In this document: piece after piece, positions 8,600 through 18,104 of the stretch | Numbering within the stretch: position 1 is the first letter of the stretch | Layout of the letters: every line of letters starts with the position of its first letter | Assembly (NCBI GenBank): GCA_031422295.1 | Contig: JANOQM010000058.1 | Coordinates: 31,847 to 95,846, forward strand | Length of the DNA stretch: 64,000 nucleotides | Source: JANOMH01 sp031422295 | GTDB taxonomy: Bacteria > Pseudomonadota > Alphaproteobacteria > Rhodobacterales > Rhodobacteraceae | Direction of reading: 5' to 3' | Made by a program: the position numbers and the translations under genes | The notes under the pieces: generated by a model | Told to the model about the DNA's origin: nothing | What the model saw: the letters and a program-made list of their open reading frames with translations, nothing else | Databases searched by the model: none

Positions 8600-9857
8600 G
8601 ATTACGGTGGCCTGGCAGGCCCCTGTTGCGCTGGGTACGGATGCGGATGGCTTTGCCTATGATGTGCTGTGCGCCTTGGGCGGTCGGTTTTTGTGGCTCT
8701 GCGCGGCGGCGGGTATGGCGCGGATTTATCCCGACTGTTCGGCACAAGTGACCTGTGTCTATGATCCGGTGGCGCGGATGGCCGGGTCCACGGCTTTGGC
8801 GCTGCTGGATGATGCCGCATATGACGCCCGGTTCGACAAGGTGCTGTTTGACCGTCTGGGGGTGGATGGCGAAGGCTGGTTTCCCGCCGGTCTGACCGCG
8901 CATCACGGCCTGCACCGGCTGTTGCCCAATCACTACCTTGATCTGCACAGTTGGGAGGTCCGGCGGTTCTGGCCAACCACTGCCCTGCCGGTGACATCCG
9001 ACCCGTCCGCCACCGTCGATGAGATTATCGCCATCGTCCGGGCGCAGATCGAGGCGCTGCTGGGTGGCCCCAAAAAACTGGCTTTTGCCCTGACCGCCGG
9101 GCACGAGACGCGGATGCTCTTGGCCTGCGCCCGCCCCTACCTCAAGGATATCGACTTTGTCACCGTGACCGGCGGGGATCGCCACGAGGTCGATACGGTC
9201 ATGGCGCGGCGCATCGCCAAAGATCTGCGGCTGAACCACATTACCCTGCCCCGACAGGTAGCCACCGAGGAACAGCGGGCGCTGTTCATCCGCCGGGGGG
9301 GGCACTGCAATGCAGATACAAATTCGCGCTTTCATCCCAGTGTCTGGCCGCTCAAAGACAGCCACAACTTTGCAGGCGGTCTGGGCGGTGAAGTTGCACG
9401 GGCCTTTTTCTGGCGCGCTTCCGACACCGAGCGCACGCCGATCACATCTGCCTTGCTGGTCAGTCGTTTCGGCCTTCCTGCCGTCGAAGCGCTCATTGTT
9501 GCGGTTGATCGCTGGCTGACGGACCTGCCTGCGCTGGATTCCCTGCAGGTCCTGGATACAGCCTATCATGAGCATCGCAATGGTCCGTGGTACGCCGCGC
9601 AGTTCTGCTGTGATCCGACGCTGGTGCGCCTGACTCCGCTGCTGACCTTCAGAACGGTCGAGTTGATGATCGGCTTGCCGCCCGACTGGAAGCGCAGTGA
9701 CCGGCTGGGGCATGCGGTGATCGCACGGCTATGGCCGGAACTGGCGCGCTATCCGTTCAACTCGCTGGGGCGGTGGAATGACCTGCTGGTCCGGATAAGG
9801 CGGCTGGTAAGCAATCCGAGGCTGCTGATCAAGAAGCTGCGCAAGATGCGGCATTGA
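8598..9857 (+). CDS. Asparagine-synthetase-like protein, N-terminally short
   Basis: This 419-residue protein resembles the asparagine synthase superfamily. Residues about 15-125 look like the later part of a class II glutamine amidotransferase domain (LGGRFLWL, RIYPDCSAQVTCVYD, FPAGLTAHHGLHRLLPNHY). The synthetase domain follows with LAFALTAGHETRMLLA at the place of the SGGxDS pyrophosphate loop, a divergent version. The usual N-terminal nucleophilic Cys and the first ~80-100 residues are absent. Such proteins are frequent in exopolysaccharide clusters and may amidate a uronic acid or an amino sugar, but the reaction is unknown. The start at 8598 sits exactly at the divergent start of the neighbouring beta-helix gene; the frame stays open upstream to 8526, inside that gene. 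Confidence 0.65.
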   Translation: MITVAWQAPVALGTDADGFAYDVLCALGGRFLWLCAAAGMARIYPDCSAQVTCVYDPVARMAGSTALALLDDAAYDARFDKVLFDRLGVDGEGWFPAGLTAHHGLHRLLPNHYLDLHSWEVRRFWPTTALPVTSDPSATVDEIIAIVRAQIEALLGGPKKLAFALTAGHETRMLLACARPYLKDIDFVTVTGGDRHEVDTVMARRIAKDLRLNHITLPRQVATEEQRALFIRRGGHCNADTNSRFHPSVWPLKDSHNFAGGLGGEVARAFFWRASDTERTPITSALLVSRFGLPAVEALIVAVDRWLTDLPALDSLQVLDTAYHEHRNGPWYAAQFCCDPTLVRLTPLLTFRTVELMIGLPPDWKRSDRLGHAVIARLWPELARYPFNSLGRWNDLLVRIRRLVSNPRLLIKKLRKMRH

Positions 9858-9906
9858 ACCGAGCCTCTGATCGACTGTCCTGTTGCAGAGAAAACCGGAG
9901 GTAATC

Positions 9907-11919
9907 ATGCTCTCGCGCCGCACCCTGCTGGGTTCCCTCACTGCCGCCGCTCTCTGGCCATTCCGTCCGCGCCCGGTGCAGGCGGTCGAAGCATTGGCTA
10001 TCCGCTATGGCTGGAACCCCGATATCGCCGCCCCGACCGACGCCTCGCTGTATGTGGCCCCGGATGGTGACGATACGGCCGATGGCAGTCTGGCCCGCCC
10101 CCTGCGCACGCTGCAGCGCGGGGTGGACCGGCTGGCCGCCCTGCCCGGCGGCAGCCTGTCGGTCCGGGGCGGGATTTACCGCGACATGATCAGCCTTGAT
10201 GCACTGCAGGGCCGCCCCGCTGCCCCCTACCGCATCCACCGGCATGGGCAGGAACGGGTGCAGATCAGTGCTGCCGATGTGCTGACCGGCTGGCAGCCCT
10301 GCCCTGCCGCCGAGGCGGCAGAACTGGGCTTTGCAGCACAGGGTGTGTTTGTGACGCGGTTTCCGGCAAGCCTTGTGCAACATGGCGCGATCCATGCGCT
10401 GAACCTGCACGAGGCAGGCACATGGCGCAGCATTGCCACCGACCGGGCCGACATGTCGGACCCCGGGCGCACCGGCGACCAGGACACCTATCACACCGGC
10501 ATGTTCCTGCTGGATGCCGAAGACAAGATCACTGCGATCCGCGATCCGCGACTGACCGGCCTGACGCAGGCACAGCTGCAGCAGGTCCGGGTGCTGGTCT
10601 ATCACCGGCCCAATCTGGTCAGTGCGGTGGACATCGCCGGGTTCGATGCCACCACCGGGACCCTGACGCTGGCCGACCCCGACATTGTGGTGCAGCGCAG
10701 GGCCGATGCGCCTGTCATGCTTTATGCGCTGCAGAATATCGGCACCGTGCTGGGCCCCGGCCAATGGATCGCGCGGGCCACCGCTGCAGGCGACATCGCC
10801 GTCTATCTGCATCCCGCCGATCCGGCGCATCTGGAAAACGGTATCGAAATATCGACCCGCCCGACCTGCATCGACTTTGGTGCCGCGCGCCATGTGGAAC
10901 TGTTCGGCCTCGAAGTGCTGCGGGCGGCGGGGCTGGAGCGTCTGGACGGTATCTGCATCCGGCGCACCAGTGCCGCCGACGGAACCGCCCAGAACCTGCG
11001 GATCATCCAATGCCGGGTGGGCGAGAATTTTTCCGCCGCCGACCGGGGTTATGGGGCGCTCTATCTGCGGGGTGCCACCGGCGTGACCATCCATGCGACC
11101 AGCATCGGGCCCGCGCCCAGCAGCTTTGGCCTGTTCCTGTCGGGTTGCAGCAACGCCGATCTGCGGTTTCTGCACATCACCCAGGTTTCCAAATCCCCCG
11201 CCCGGTTCTATGGGCTGCGGCAGGCAGTTCTGGCGTTTTCGCTGTTCGAGGACAGCGCACAGGATGCCCATTCCAACAAATTCAACTTCTACGAAGGCAG
11301 CGATGCCGTGCTGGTCTACGGGGTGCGGACCCGCCGGGTCGGCGGCTATGCGACCTATCAAGAGGCGAGCCGGATCCATTTCGCCTTTTGCGAACTGGAC
11401 TGTGCGCCCGCGTCGCAGAACCGCGCCCTTGTGTCCCAGAACCGCAGCCCCGGCGCAGGTCAGGGCGGGGCAGATGACAGCGGCGATCCGGTGGCAGGCA
11501 GCACATTCTATTACTGGAACAACAGCCTGCTTGCCGATCCGCGCGTACCCGAGCCTGCAAATTCACTGGCGCTGGGGCCGGGCGAAAGCTCGCAGCGCCA
11601 CGCCTTTCACAACAATATCCTGCATGGCGGCGGCCTGTCCGATCTTTATGGCGACGGGGCGGACCCCGCCGCCGAACAGCGTTCGCATAACCGCTATACC
11701 GGGCTGGGTTTCTGGCAGACCCCCCGCTATGGCTGGCAATTGGGGCTGGCCGAAGAACAGATGCGGATCGGGGGCCGGCCCAATCAACCCGGCATGGACA
11801 TGCGTCGCATCATCGGCGATGAACTCGCACCGCTGTTTCCAGGCTTTGCAGATTGGCATGTCGATATTGACGGCGCACCCGTGGACTGGTCCGCCCCGCC
11901 GATCGGCTGTCAGGTCTGA
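9907..11919 (+). CDS. Tat-exported beta-helix protein (DUF1565-like)
   Basis: This 670-residue protein starts MLSRRTLLGSLTAAALWPF, a twin-arginine signal. DLYVAP-type text, here SLYVAPDGDDTADGSLARPL, followed by RTLQRGVDRL and GGIYRD, is the signature start of DUF1565 / pectate-lyase-like beta-helices. The remainder is repetitive beta-helix with HNNILHGGG and SHNRYTG near the end. Tat export implies folding in the cytoplasm, perhaps around a metal ion, before release to the periplasm. It probably cleaves or remodels a polysaccharide, but no catalytic residues were identified. The ATG at 9907 follows GGAGG by 6 bases. It is a different beta-helix subfamily from the three paralogues at 1038, 5813 and 18355. 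Confidence 0.7.
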   Translation: MLSRRTLLGSLTAAALWPFRPRPVQAVEALAIRYGWNPDIAAPTDASLYVAPDGDDTADGSLARPLRTLQRGVDRLAALPGGSLSVRGGIYRDMISLDALQGRPAAPYRIHRHGQERVQISAADVLTGWQPCPAAEAAELGFAAQGVFVTRFPASLVQHGAIHALNLHEAGTWRSIATDRADMSDPGRTGDQDTYHTGMFLLDAEDKITAIRDPRLTGLTQAQLQQVRVLVYHRPNLVSAVDIAGFDATTGTLTLADPDIVVQRRADAPVMLYALQNIGTVLGPGQWIARATAAGDIAVYLHPADPAHLENGIEISTRPTCIDFGAARHVELFGLEVLRAAGLERLDGICIRRTSAADGTAQNLRIIQCRVGENFSAADRGYGALYLRGATGVTIHATSIGPAPSSFGLFLSGCSNADLRFLHITQVSKSPARFYGLRQAVLAFSLFEDSAQDAHSNKFNFYEGSDAVLVYGVRTRRVGGYATYQEASRIHFAFCELDCAPASQNRALVSQNRSPGAGQGGADDSGDPVAGSTFYYWNNSLLADPRVPEPANSLALGPGESSQRHAFHNNILHGGGLSDLYGDGADPAAEQRSHNRYTGLGFWQTPRYGWQLGLAEEQMRIGGRPNQPGMDMRRIIGDELAPLFPGFADWHVDIDGAPVDWSAPPIGCQV

Positions 11920-12013
11920 TCCGGGCCCAACGGGCAGGTTCGAAATACACGAAGGCCCAGCCCAGTCCGGCGCACCAGGCCTTCACAGCCACCCGTCACA
12001 GGCTGCCGTTGCT

Positions 12014-12622
12014 TTACGCCGCCGGTTTGCGCCGCCGTGCCAGCAGGCCCAGAAGCGCCAGCGCCGACACGCCCAGCGGCAGTGATGCGGGCAGGGGAAC
12101 GGCGGCCAGCGTGAAGGTCGCGTTGACAAAGCCCACGCCGGGACGGCCATTGGTGAACAACCCGGTGCCGGCCCCGAACACGGTATTGGTCAGCGAGATC
12201 AGAATGCGCTGGCCGCCGCCAATATCCACGAATCCGTCGATGAACTGCGCCAGCGCCGATATGCTTTGGCCCACCTGCACAGCGCCGGTGGTGCCCAGAA
12301 TGGTCTGCACTGCAAAGCCGAAATCAAAGGTCGCGGTCGAAGGGCTGGCGATGAAATCATCGGGATCAACCGCCGTCTCAAAAGTCACAAGGCCATAGAT
12401 ATCGGCGGAAAAGCTGTCGCCCGGATTGGTCAGATCAAAGCTGATGGTCGACCCGTTGAAATTCTGCGACCCTGACGGAGCCAATACCACAGCACGGGTC
12501 TGCAGACCCGGTGCACCCGGCACCCGGTAGGGGTCAGCCGTGATATCGACGCTATAGGTTGCCGCCTGCACCGGGCTGATCAGGACGAGACCTGCAACAA
12601 GTGCCATCAATAGCTTTTTCAT
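12014..12622 (-). CDS. VPLPA-CTERM sorting-domain protein
   Basis: This 202-residue exported protein has a signal peptide (KKLLMALVAGLVLISPVQA, cleavage after Ala). The C-terminal sorting signal is VPLPASLPLGVSALALLG followed by LLARRRK: a VPLPA motif, one hydrophobic helix and a basic tail. Such signals are read by an exosortase (PEP-CTERM/EpsH type), which cleaves and anchors or releases the protein, and they co-occur with exopolysaccharide genes. The middle portion is beta-rich (SFDLTNPGDSFSADIYG) with no assigned function. No exosortase is in the window, so processing would need one encoded elsewhere. It is monocistronic, convergent with the Tat-exported gene (94-bp gap). Confidence 0.8.
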   Translation of the reverse strand: MKKLLMALVAGLVLISPVQAATYSVDITADPYRVPGAPGLQTRAVVLAPSGSQNFNGSTISFDLTNPGDSFSADIYGLVTFETAVDPDDFIASPSTATFDFGFAVQTILGTTGAVQVGQSISALAQFIDGFVDIGGGQRILISLTNTVFGAGTGLFTNGRPGVGFVNATFTLAAVPLPASLPLGVSALALLGLLARRRKPAA

Positions 12623-13025
12623 AACGACTCACTCTCTGGTTGCAATTTTATACTGTCTTTAGCTTATGTCGGCTGTGTTTGAAAGTGATATGACACGCAT
12701 CATAATCTGGCTGATCCGGCCTTTTTATTGTGTTTTTCAGCAGATTCCGCCAGATTATGCGGAAAAAAGCGGCATCAGGAAATAACACGGCAAAGTTGTA
12801 TCACAGGACAGGTCCTCCGTGACCAGCCGCCGATGGCACCTATTGGCCTGCGTTAGTCTAATCGTGCCAATCCGCCACAGATGACCCGATCCGGACAGAT
12901 TGCCGCCTTGAAGGTGCCATATCCGGGCAACAGACCTGACAGAACGGCAGGATTGGCTCGGGCTGCGCAACAAAGCTGTGGTGTGCAGTGCCGGTCTGGT
13001 CGTGAACGATCAAAGGGGCGACGCA
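12623..13025. promoter_or_regulatory. Divergent control region with 10-bp inverted repeat
   Basis: This 403-bp AT-richer spacer lies between the leftward VPLPA-CTERM gene and the rightward secretion operon. It holds a perfect 10-bp inverted repeat, CATAATCTGG at 12701-12710 and CCAGATTATG at 12750-12759, separated by 39 bp. The second arm is itself flanked by CCGC/GCGG. This could be a paired operator for a looping regulator or a long-loop hairpin. No gene was found in the spacer. Confidence 0.45.
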
Positions 13026-15095
13026 ATGACTGAACGGAACTGGCGCAGGCCTGTCGCTTTTGGCGCAAACCCGGGTGCCTCTGGCCAGCAAGGCGACAGC
13101 AGCTACAGCGGCGCATTGCGGGCGATGGTCCCGGCGCTGGTCTGCGTGCTGTGCTTCAGTGCGATCCTCAATGTACTGATGCTGACCGGGTCGGTCTATA
13201 TGCTGCAGGTTTATGACCGGGTGCTGGCGAGCGGGTCGGTGCCGACGCTGGTCAATCTGTTCATCATTGTCACCGTGCTTTACGGCTTTCTGGGCCTGTA
13301 TGATTTCCTGCGCAGCCGGATGTTGTCGCGCGCCGCCCTGCGGCTGGACCAGCGCACCGGATCTGCGGCTTTTGCCGACTGGATCGGCACCGGGGTGCCC
13401 GGGACTGCAATCCGTGCTGTGACCCCGCCACTGCGCGATCTGGAAGGCGTACGCGGTTTTCTGTCCGGGCCCACGGTTCCGGCGCTGTTCGATCTGCCGT
13501 TTGTCCCGCTGTATCTGGCGGTGCTGTTCATGGTCCACCCCTGGCTGGGTTGGCTGACCGTGGCCGGGGCGGCGGTGACGGGCGGGATTGCCCTGCTCAA
13601 CCGGGCCCTGACCCAAGGGCCGATCCGCAATGCCGCCGCCGTCGAAGGAACCGAGCGGGACTTTACCGACAAAGGCCGGCGCAATGCGGAAACGATCTTG
13701 GCCATGGGCATGCAGCGCGCCATCACCGCGCGCTGGCAGCGCCTGCATGACAGCGCCTTGGACGGCGCCCAGCAGGGCAGCGATCCGTCCGAAATGCTGG
13801 CCGCAATCAGCCGGGCATTCCGGATGCTGCTGCAATCGGCGATTCTGACGCTGGGGGCCTATCTGGTCATTCAGGGACAGATATCAGGTGGCATGATCAT
13901 CGCCTCATCCGTGCTGTCGGGCCGTGCGCTGGCCCCGGTGGACCAGTTGATCGGACAGTGGCGCAGTCTGGGTCGCGCCGCCGCCGCGCATCAGCGGCTG
14001 CTGGCAGGCCCGTTCGCAAACCACCCTGAACCGGCTGAACGCCGACCTGCCCCCATCGCTTTGCCCGACCCGACAGGACAGATCAGCGTGACGAAACTGA
14101 CCCGTCTGGTGCAATCAGGGGCCCAACCCGGGCCTCATTCCAAGGCCGACCCTGCCGCCATTCTGGCCGATATCAGCTTTGATCTGCTGCCCGGTGACGG
14201 GCTGGGGGTGATCGGCAATTCGGCCTGTGGCAAATCCACCCTGGCCCGGTTGCTGGTCGGAGTCAGCGCACCGGACCGGGGCGAGATCCGGTTTGACGGC
14301 GCGACAGCCGACCAGTGGGACCCGGTGCAACTGGGGCGCAGAATCGGCTATCTGGCGCAGGTGGTCGATCTGCTGCCCGGCACGATCCGTGACAATATCG
14401 CCCGCTTTGACCCCGCCGCCAGCGATACCGAGGTCATCGCCGCCGCCCGGCTGACCGGCGTGCATGAGATGATCCTGAAACTGCCCCAGGGCTATGCCAC
14501 CCTGCTGGGCAGCGCCGACAGCCAGTATCTGTCGGGCGGACAGATCCAGCGGATCGGGCTGGCCCGGGCGGTTTATGGCATGCCGGCGATTGTCGTGCTG
14601 GACGAACCGAACTCGAACCTTGATGTGGCTGGCGATGACGCGCTGACCCGGACCATCACAGCCCTGCGCCAGGCCGGATCGACGGTGATCGTGATGGCCC
14701 ACCGACCCAGCGCAATTGCCGCCGTGAATAAACTGCTGATCCTCGAGGCCGGCACAATGCGCGCCTTTGGCGACAAAGAAGAGGTGCTGATGCAGGCTAC
14801 CGGCGGTCGGATACATGCGGCAGCCAGCCCCGCCGCGCAGGCAGACACCGCGCAGGCGAACACCGCGCAAGCAGACACCGCGCCGGGGGACACCACGCAG
14901 GCAGACGCCGCGCAGGCGAACACCAGCACTGAGACGCAGATACCGGTCGTGCGGATTCCGGTCATTCATCCGGCAGACGCCCCGCCCCCCTTGCCCCAAC
15001 CCGTTCCGCTGACCCCGCATCTGATCCGCTATATCGGCGATCCGGCAGGTCCGACTGCCAAAACCGCCGTCCCCGGCAGAAAGCGTTCCGCATGA
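13026..15095 (+). CDS. Type I secretion ABC transporter (PrtD/HlyB family)
   Basis: This is a 689-residue inner-membrane ATPase. Residues 1-330 are the transmembrane domain, opening VCVLCFSAILNVLMLTGSVY and VYDRVLASGSVPTL, the classic PrtD/RTX-exporter start without a C39 peptidase domain. The nucleotide-binding domain at about 375-600 has Walker A GNSACGKST, signature LSGGQ, Walker B IVVLDEPNSNLD and H-loop MAHR. The last ~85 residues are an unusual Ala/Thr/Asp/Gln linker built from tandem QADTAQANTA-type units. It powers one-step export of proteins with uncleaved C-terminal signals. It overlaps the membrane fusion gene by 4 bases (ATGA), so they are coupled. Substrates are probably the beta-helix/PKD and RTX proteins of this window. 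Confidence 0.92.
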   Translation: MTERNWRRPVAFGANPGASGQQGDSSYSGALRAMVPALVCVLCFSAILNVLMLTGSVYMLQVYDRVLASGSVPTLVNLFIIVTVLYGFLGLYDFLRSRMLSRAALRLDQRTGSAAFADWIGTGVPGTAIRAVTPPLRDLEGVRGFLSGPTVPALFDLPFVPLYLAVLFMVHPWLGWLTVAGAAVTGGIALLNRALTQGPIRNAAAVEGTERDFTDKGRRNAETILAMGMQRAITARWQRLHDSALDGAQQGSDPSEMLAAISRAFRMLLQSAILTLGAYLVIQGQISGGMIIASSVLSGRALAPVDQLIGQWRSLGRAAAAHQRLLAGPFANHPEPAERRPAPIALPDPTGQISVTKLTRLVQSGAQPGPHSKADPAAILADISFDLLPGDGLGVIGNSACGKSTLARLLVGVSAPDRGEIRFDGATADQWDPVQLGRRIGYLAQVVDLLPGTIRDNIARFDPAASDTEVIAAARLTGVHEMILKLPQGYATLLGSADSQYLSGGQIQRIGLARAVYGMPAIVVLDEPNSNLDVAGDDALTRTITALRQAGSTVIVMAHRPSAIAAVNKLLILEAGTMRAFGDKEEVLMQATGGRIHAAASPAAQADTAQANTAQADTAPGDTTQADAAQANTSTETQIPVVRIPVIHPADAPPPLPQPVPLTPHLIRYIGDPAGPTAKTAVPGRKRSA
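14837..14930 (+). repeat. In-frame tandem repeat in the ABC transporter tail
   Basis: About six imperfect 15-bp units (GCGCAGGCAGACACC type, alternating GCA GAC ACC and GCG AAC ACC) encode the low-complexity Ala-Gln-Ala-Asp/Asn-Thr linker at the C-terminus. The unit length keeps frame. Confidence 0.8.
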
Positions 15096-16486
15096 CGGCT
15101 ATCACAGATATCCTCCGACCAGACCTGAACCGGGACCTGAACCGGAACCTGAACCAAGGCCAGCCTGCATCCGCTTCCGGCGCTGCGCCGGGTGCGGCTT
15201 TTGGCCCTAACATCGACTTTCACCGCCCCGCCCTGATTGGCGGGTTCAGCTTTCTGCTATTGGCGGGCGTGCTGGGAACATGGGCCGCGACGGCACAGAT
15301 CAGCAGCGCGGTCATCGCGGGCGGGCAGGCCATGGTGCATGGGCGGCCCAAACTGGTGCAAAGTCTGGATGGCGGGGTGGTACAAAGCATTGCCGTGCAA
15401 AACGGCGATATCGTGCAGGCAGGCCAGCTGCTGTTGCAGCTTGACCCGACCCTGCTGACCATCAATCTGGATATTGCGCGCGGCAGGCTGGCCGCCGCAC
15501 TGGCACTGCGGGCCCGGCTGATGGCTGAACAGCTGGGGCAGGCCGATCTGGTATTTACCTATCCCGCCCTGCCCTTTGCGCTACCCGATACGCGCGCCGA
15601 CGAGGCTGGCCAGCGGCAGATTTTTGCCGCCCGGGCGGCGGTTCTGCGCGGTGGGCGCGACCAGTTGACCGAGGCCCAGCTGCAGCTGGACAACCAGATC
15701 AGCGGCGTCGCCGGACAGATTGCCGCGATCCGCGATCAGATGGGCTATTTGCAGCGCGACATCGACAATCAGACCACATTGGTCGAACAGGGCCTGGCCC
15801 GGCAAAGTCAGCTGGGCGATGTGCAGCGCAACATGTCGCAACTGGGCGGGCAACTGGCCAGTCTGGAGGCCGAACAGGCGCGCCTGACCAATGCGCAGCG
15901 CGACCGCGAGTTGGACACCCTGCAGGCCGAGCGTAGTTTCATGGAACAGGTCGTCACCGACCTGCGCGGGGCGGTCACCCAGACCGAAGAACTGACACTG
16001 GAAATCGTCACGCGCAGCGCCCAGTTGGACCGGATCGCGATTCGCGCGCCCGCCGATGGCATTATCAATGAACTGCAGGTCACCACCATCGGCGGGGTCA
16101 TCACCCCGGGGGCCACGATCCTCGAGGTTGTGCCCCTGGGCGAAGGCATGGATTTCGAACTGCGGGTCGATCCGCGCGCCATTGACGATGTCTATCCCGG
16201 GCAACCCGCACAAATCCTGATGAGCGCGTTTGACACCCAAAGCACGCCGAAACTGACCGCCCATGTCACCACCATCTCGGCCGGGGCGATCACCGATCCG
16301 CAAACCGGGCAAAGCTTTTACCGGGTCGGGTTGGAGGTAACGCCTGCGGAACTGGCCCGGCTGGGCGATGTCACCCTGATGCCGGGCATGCCGGTCGAGG
16401 CGTTTCTGGAAACCGGCGACCGGTCGGTCCTGACCTATCTGCTCGATCCGATCACCAGCCAACTGCAGCGGGCGTTCCGCGAATAG
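15092..16486 (+). CDS. HlyD-family membrane fusion protein (PrtE-like)
   Basis: This 464-residue periplasmic adaptor has one N-terminal transmembrane helix at about residues 47-67 (FSFLLLAGVLGTWAATAQIS). A lipoyl half-motif follows (GGVVQSIAVQNGDIVQAGQ), then a long alpha-helical hairpin at about 120-315 (QLDNQISGVAGQIAAIRDQM, ASLEAEQARLTNAQRD), the second lipoyl half (IRAPADGIINELQVTTIGGV) and a beta-barrel domain with LMPGMPVEAFLETGDRSVL near the end, diagnostic for type I HlyD/PrtE proteins. It bridges the ABC ATPase and the outer-membrane channel. The N-terminus carries a small Asn-Leu-Asn-Arg repeat (DLNRDLNRNLN) from a short DNA duplication. Confidence 0.92.
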   Translation: MTAITDILRPDLNRDLNRNLNQGQPASASGAAPGAAFGPNIDFHRPALIGGFSFLLLAGVLGTWAATAQISSAVIAGGQAMVHGRPKLVQSLDGGVVQSIAVQNGDIVQAGQLLLQLDPTLLTINLDIARGRLAAALALRARLMAEQLGQADLVFTYPALPFALPDTRADEAGQRQIFAARAAVLRGGRDQLTEAQLQLDNQISGVAGQIAAIRDQMGYLQRDIDNQTTLVEQGLARQSQLGDVQRNMSQLGGQLASLEAEQARLTNAQRDRELDTLQAERSFMEQVVTDLRGAVTQTEELTLEIVTRSAQLDRIAIRAPADGIINELQVTTIGGVITPGATILEVVPLGEGMDFELRVDPRAIDDVYPGQPAQILMSAFDTQSTPKLTAHVTTISAGAITDPQTGQSFYRVGLEVTPAELARLGDVTLMPGMPVEAFLETGDRSVLTYLLDPITSQLQRAFRE

Positions 16487-16645
16487 ACCTGAGGTTTTGG
16501 GGGCACAAATCCCGGCCCAATCGCCCCGTCCGCCCCGGCATGCTTGCAGCACAACGTCAGGACAGGCATCCTGCCCCTTGACCACCGCTGCCAAAAGCGG
16601 GGCACCCGAGGCAGATCATCGCAGTTCATTAAGGCAGGCCAATCC

Positions 16646-18073
16646 GTGCGGGCGACGCGACATGACAGCAGGCGCAATGCGCCCTTTGGTGGTATGCAGA
16701 TGGCATTTGTCATCAGTGCGACGCTTGGTCTGTCGGGCTGCGCCCCCGGAACCAGTTATATTACCCCCAGTTTTCCGTTTCTGCCCGGCTATGCCCGCAC
16801 CCAGAACCTGCCGCCGGTGTTGCTGAGCAATGCAGCCTGGTGGCAGGGGCTGAACGATCCGGTGCTGGACCGGCTGGTGACTTTGGCGCTGACCGACAGC
16901 CTGACATTATCCATCGCCCGCGAACGGGTGACCGAGGCGCAGGCGCTGTTGCAGACAGTGCCGGGTGCTGCCGTGCTGTCACCATCGGCCCGGGTGCAGG
17001 TCTCGGACAGCGATCAAACCGGGCCGGATCTGCAAAGCTCCGTGCAACTGGGGCTCAGCTGGATGCTGGACCCCTACGGCGCGCGCCGCGAAGAACTGCG
17101 CGCCGCCGATGCCCGCATCGACATGAGTGCGGCCGAGGTTGATGCAGCCCGGCTGGTGGTGCTGTTCACGGTCACCAATGCCTATGCCGGACTGCGCTAT
17201 AGCCAGCGGATTCTGGCCCTGTCGCGCAGCGAACTGGACAGCCGGCTCCAGACATTGGCCCTGACCCGCCGTCTGGCTGACGCCGAATCGGCCACCCGGC
17301 TGGATATCCTGCGGTCCGAGGCGCGGGTCGCCGAAATCCGCGCCCGCCTGCCCGACCAAGAGGCCGCTGTCAGTGTCAAACTCAACGAAATCGCCGTGCT
17401 GGCGGGCGTGGTCCCCGGCACCCTGCCCCCCGATCTGATGGCCGCATTAGCCCATGGCAGCCAACCCCGCCCCGGCCTGTCGCCACAGGTTGGCATTCCC
17501 GCCGATCTGCTGCGCAACCGCCCCGATATCCGGATTGCCGAACGGCGCTATTATGCCGCTGTGGCGCAGATCAACCTCGCCCAAGCCCGCCTCTATCCCA
17601 GCCTGTCGCTGACCGGCACCATTTCGCTGGATGCGTTGAACGGCGGTAGCCGGACGGCGGAATATTTCTTTGGACCGGTGCTGCAATTGCCCGGCCTGCC
17701 GCTGGGCAGCGGACGCGCCGCAGTCGAGGCCCGGCAGGCCGCCGCCCGGCAGGAACATGAGGCGTGGAAATCCACCGTGCTTGGGGCCATCCTCGAGGTT
17801 GAAAATGCGCTGGTCGATTATCAGGCGGTCGCGGCCTCGGCGCAATCCACCGCCCAGGCCGCCCGGCTGTACCGCGAGGCGCTGGATCTGACCCGCACTG
17901 TGTTCGAACAGGGCGAGGCCACCTTGGGCGATCTGATTGATGCGCAAGAGGCGGTCTCTGCCGCCGACCGCGCGCTGGCTGACATGGCGCTGCGCCACGC
18001 CCAAAGCTTTATCGCGCTGAACGTCCGACTGGGGGCAGGACATGCAGCCGCCCCGGTGATAACCGGGCAATAG
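16646..18073 (+). CDS. TolC/NodT-family outer-membrane channel lipoprotein
   Basis: This outer-membrane factor of about 475 residues has a lipobox LSGC, so it is probably lipid-anchored. Two homologous helical-hairpin halves follow: WWQGLNDPVLDRLVTLALTD near the start of the mature protein is a standard NodT-family opening, and RPDIRIAERRYYAAVAQINL and ARLYPSLSLTGT mark the second half. It completes the type I secretion conduit with the two upstream genes. GTG at 16646 is preferred: it gives an Arg-rich n-region before the hydrophobic stretch and has AAGGCAGG about 7 bases upstream. ATG at 16694 would leave a signal with no positive charge. The last bases form a repeated hairpin (see 18052-18104). 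Confidence 0.85.
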   Translation: MRATRHDSRRNAPFGGMQMAFVISATLGLSGCAPGTSYITPSFPFLPGYARTQNLPPVLLSNAAWWQGLNDPVLDRLVTLALTDSLTLSIARERVTEAQALLQTVPGAAVLSPSARVQVSDSDQTGPDLQSSVQLGLSWMLDPYGARREELRAADARIDMSAAEVDAARLVVLFTVTNAYAGLRYSQRILALSRSELDSRLQTLALTRRLADAESATRLDILRSEARVAEIRARLPDQEAAVSVKLNEIAVLAGVVPGTLPPDLMAALAHGSQPRPGLSPQVGIPADLLRNRPDIRIAERRYYAAVAQINLAQARLYPSLSLTGTISLDALNGGSRTAEYFFGPVLQLPGLPLGSGRAAVEARQAAARQEHEAWKSTVLGAILEVENALVDYQAVAASAQSTAQAARLYREALDLTRTVFEQGEATLGDLIDAQEAVSAADRALADMALRHAQSFIALNVRLGAGHAAAPVITGQ

Positions 18074-18104
18074 GTCAGCCCGCCCGGTGATAACCGGGCA
18101 ATAG
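18052..18104 (+). repeat. Duplicated hairpin spanning the channel-gene stop codon
   Basis: A 22-bp sequence beginning CCCGGTGATAACCGGG and ending in CAATAG occurs at 18052-18073 and again at 18083-18104. Each copy holds a perfect 6-bp stem (CCCGGT/ACCGGG) with a GATA loop; the first copy supplies the stop codon. No T-run follows, so it may be a Rho-dependent pause or 3'-end stabiliser rather than a classic terminator. Confidence 0.6.

Noticed and set aside
9829..11379. Long minus-strand open frame opposite the Tat-exported beta-helix gene
   Set aside because: Composition is typical of a GC-rich shadow; the plus strand carries a Tat signal and DUF1565 motifs.
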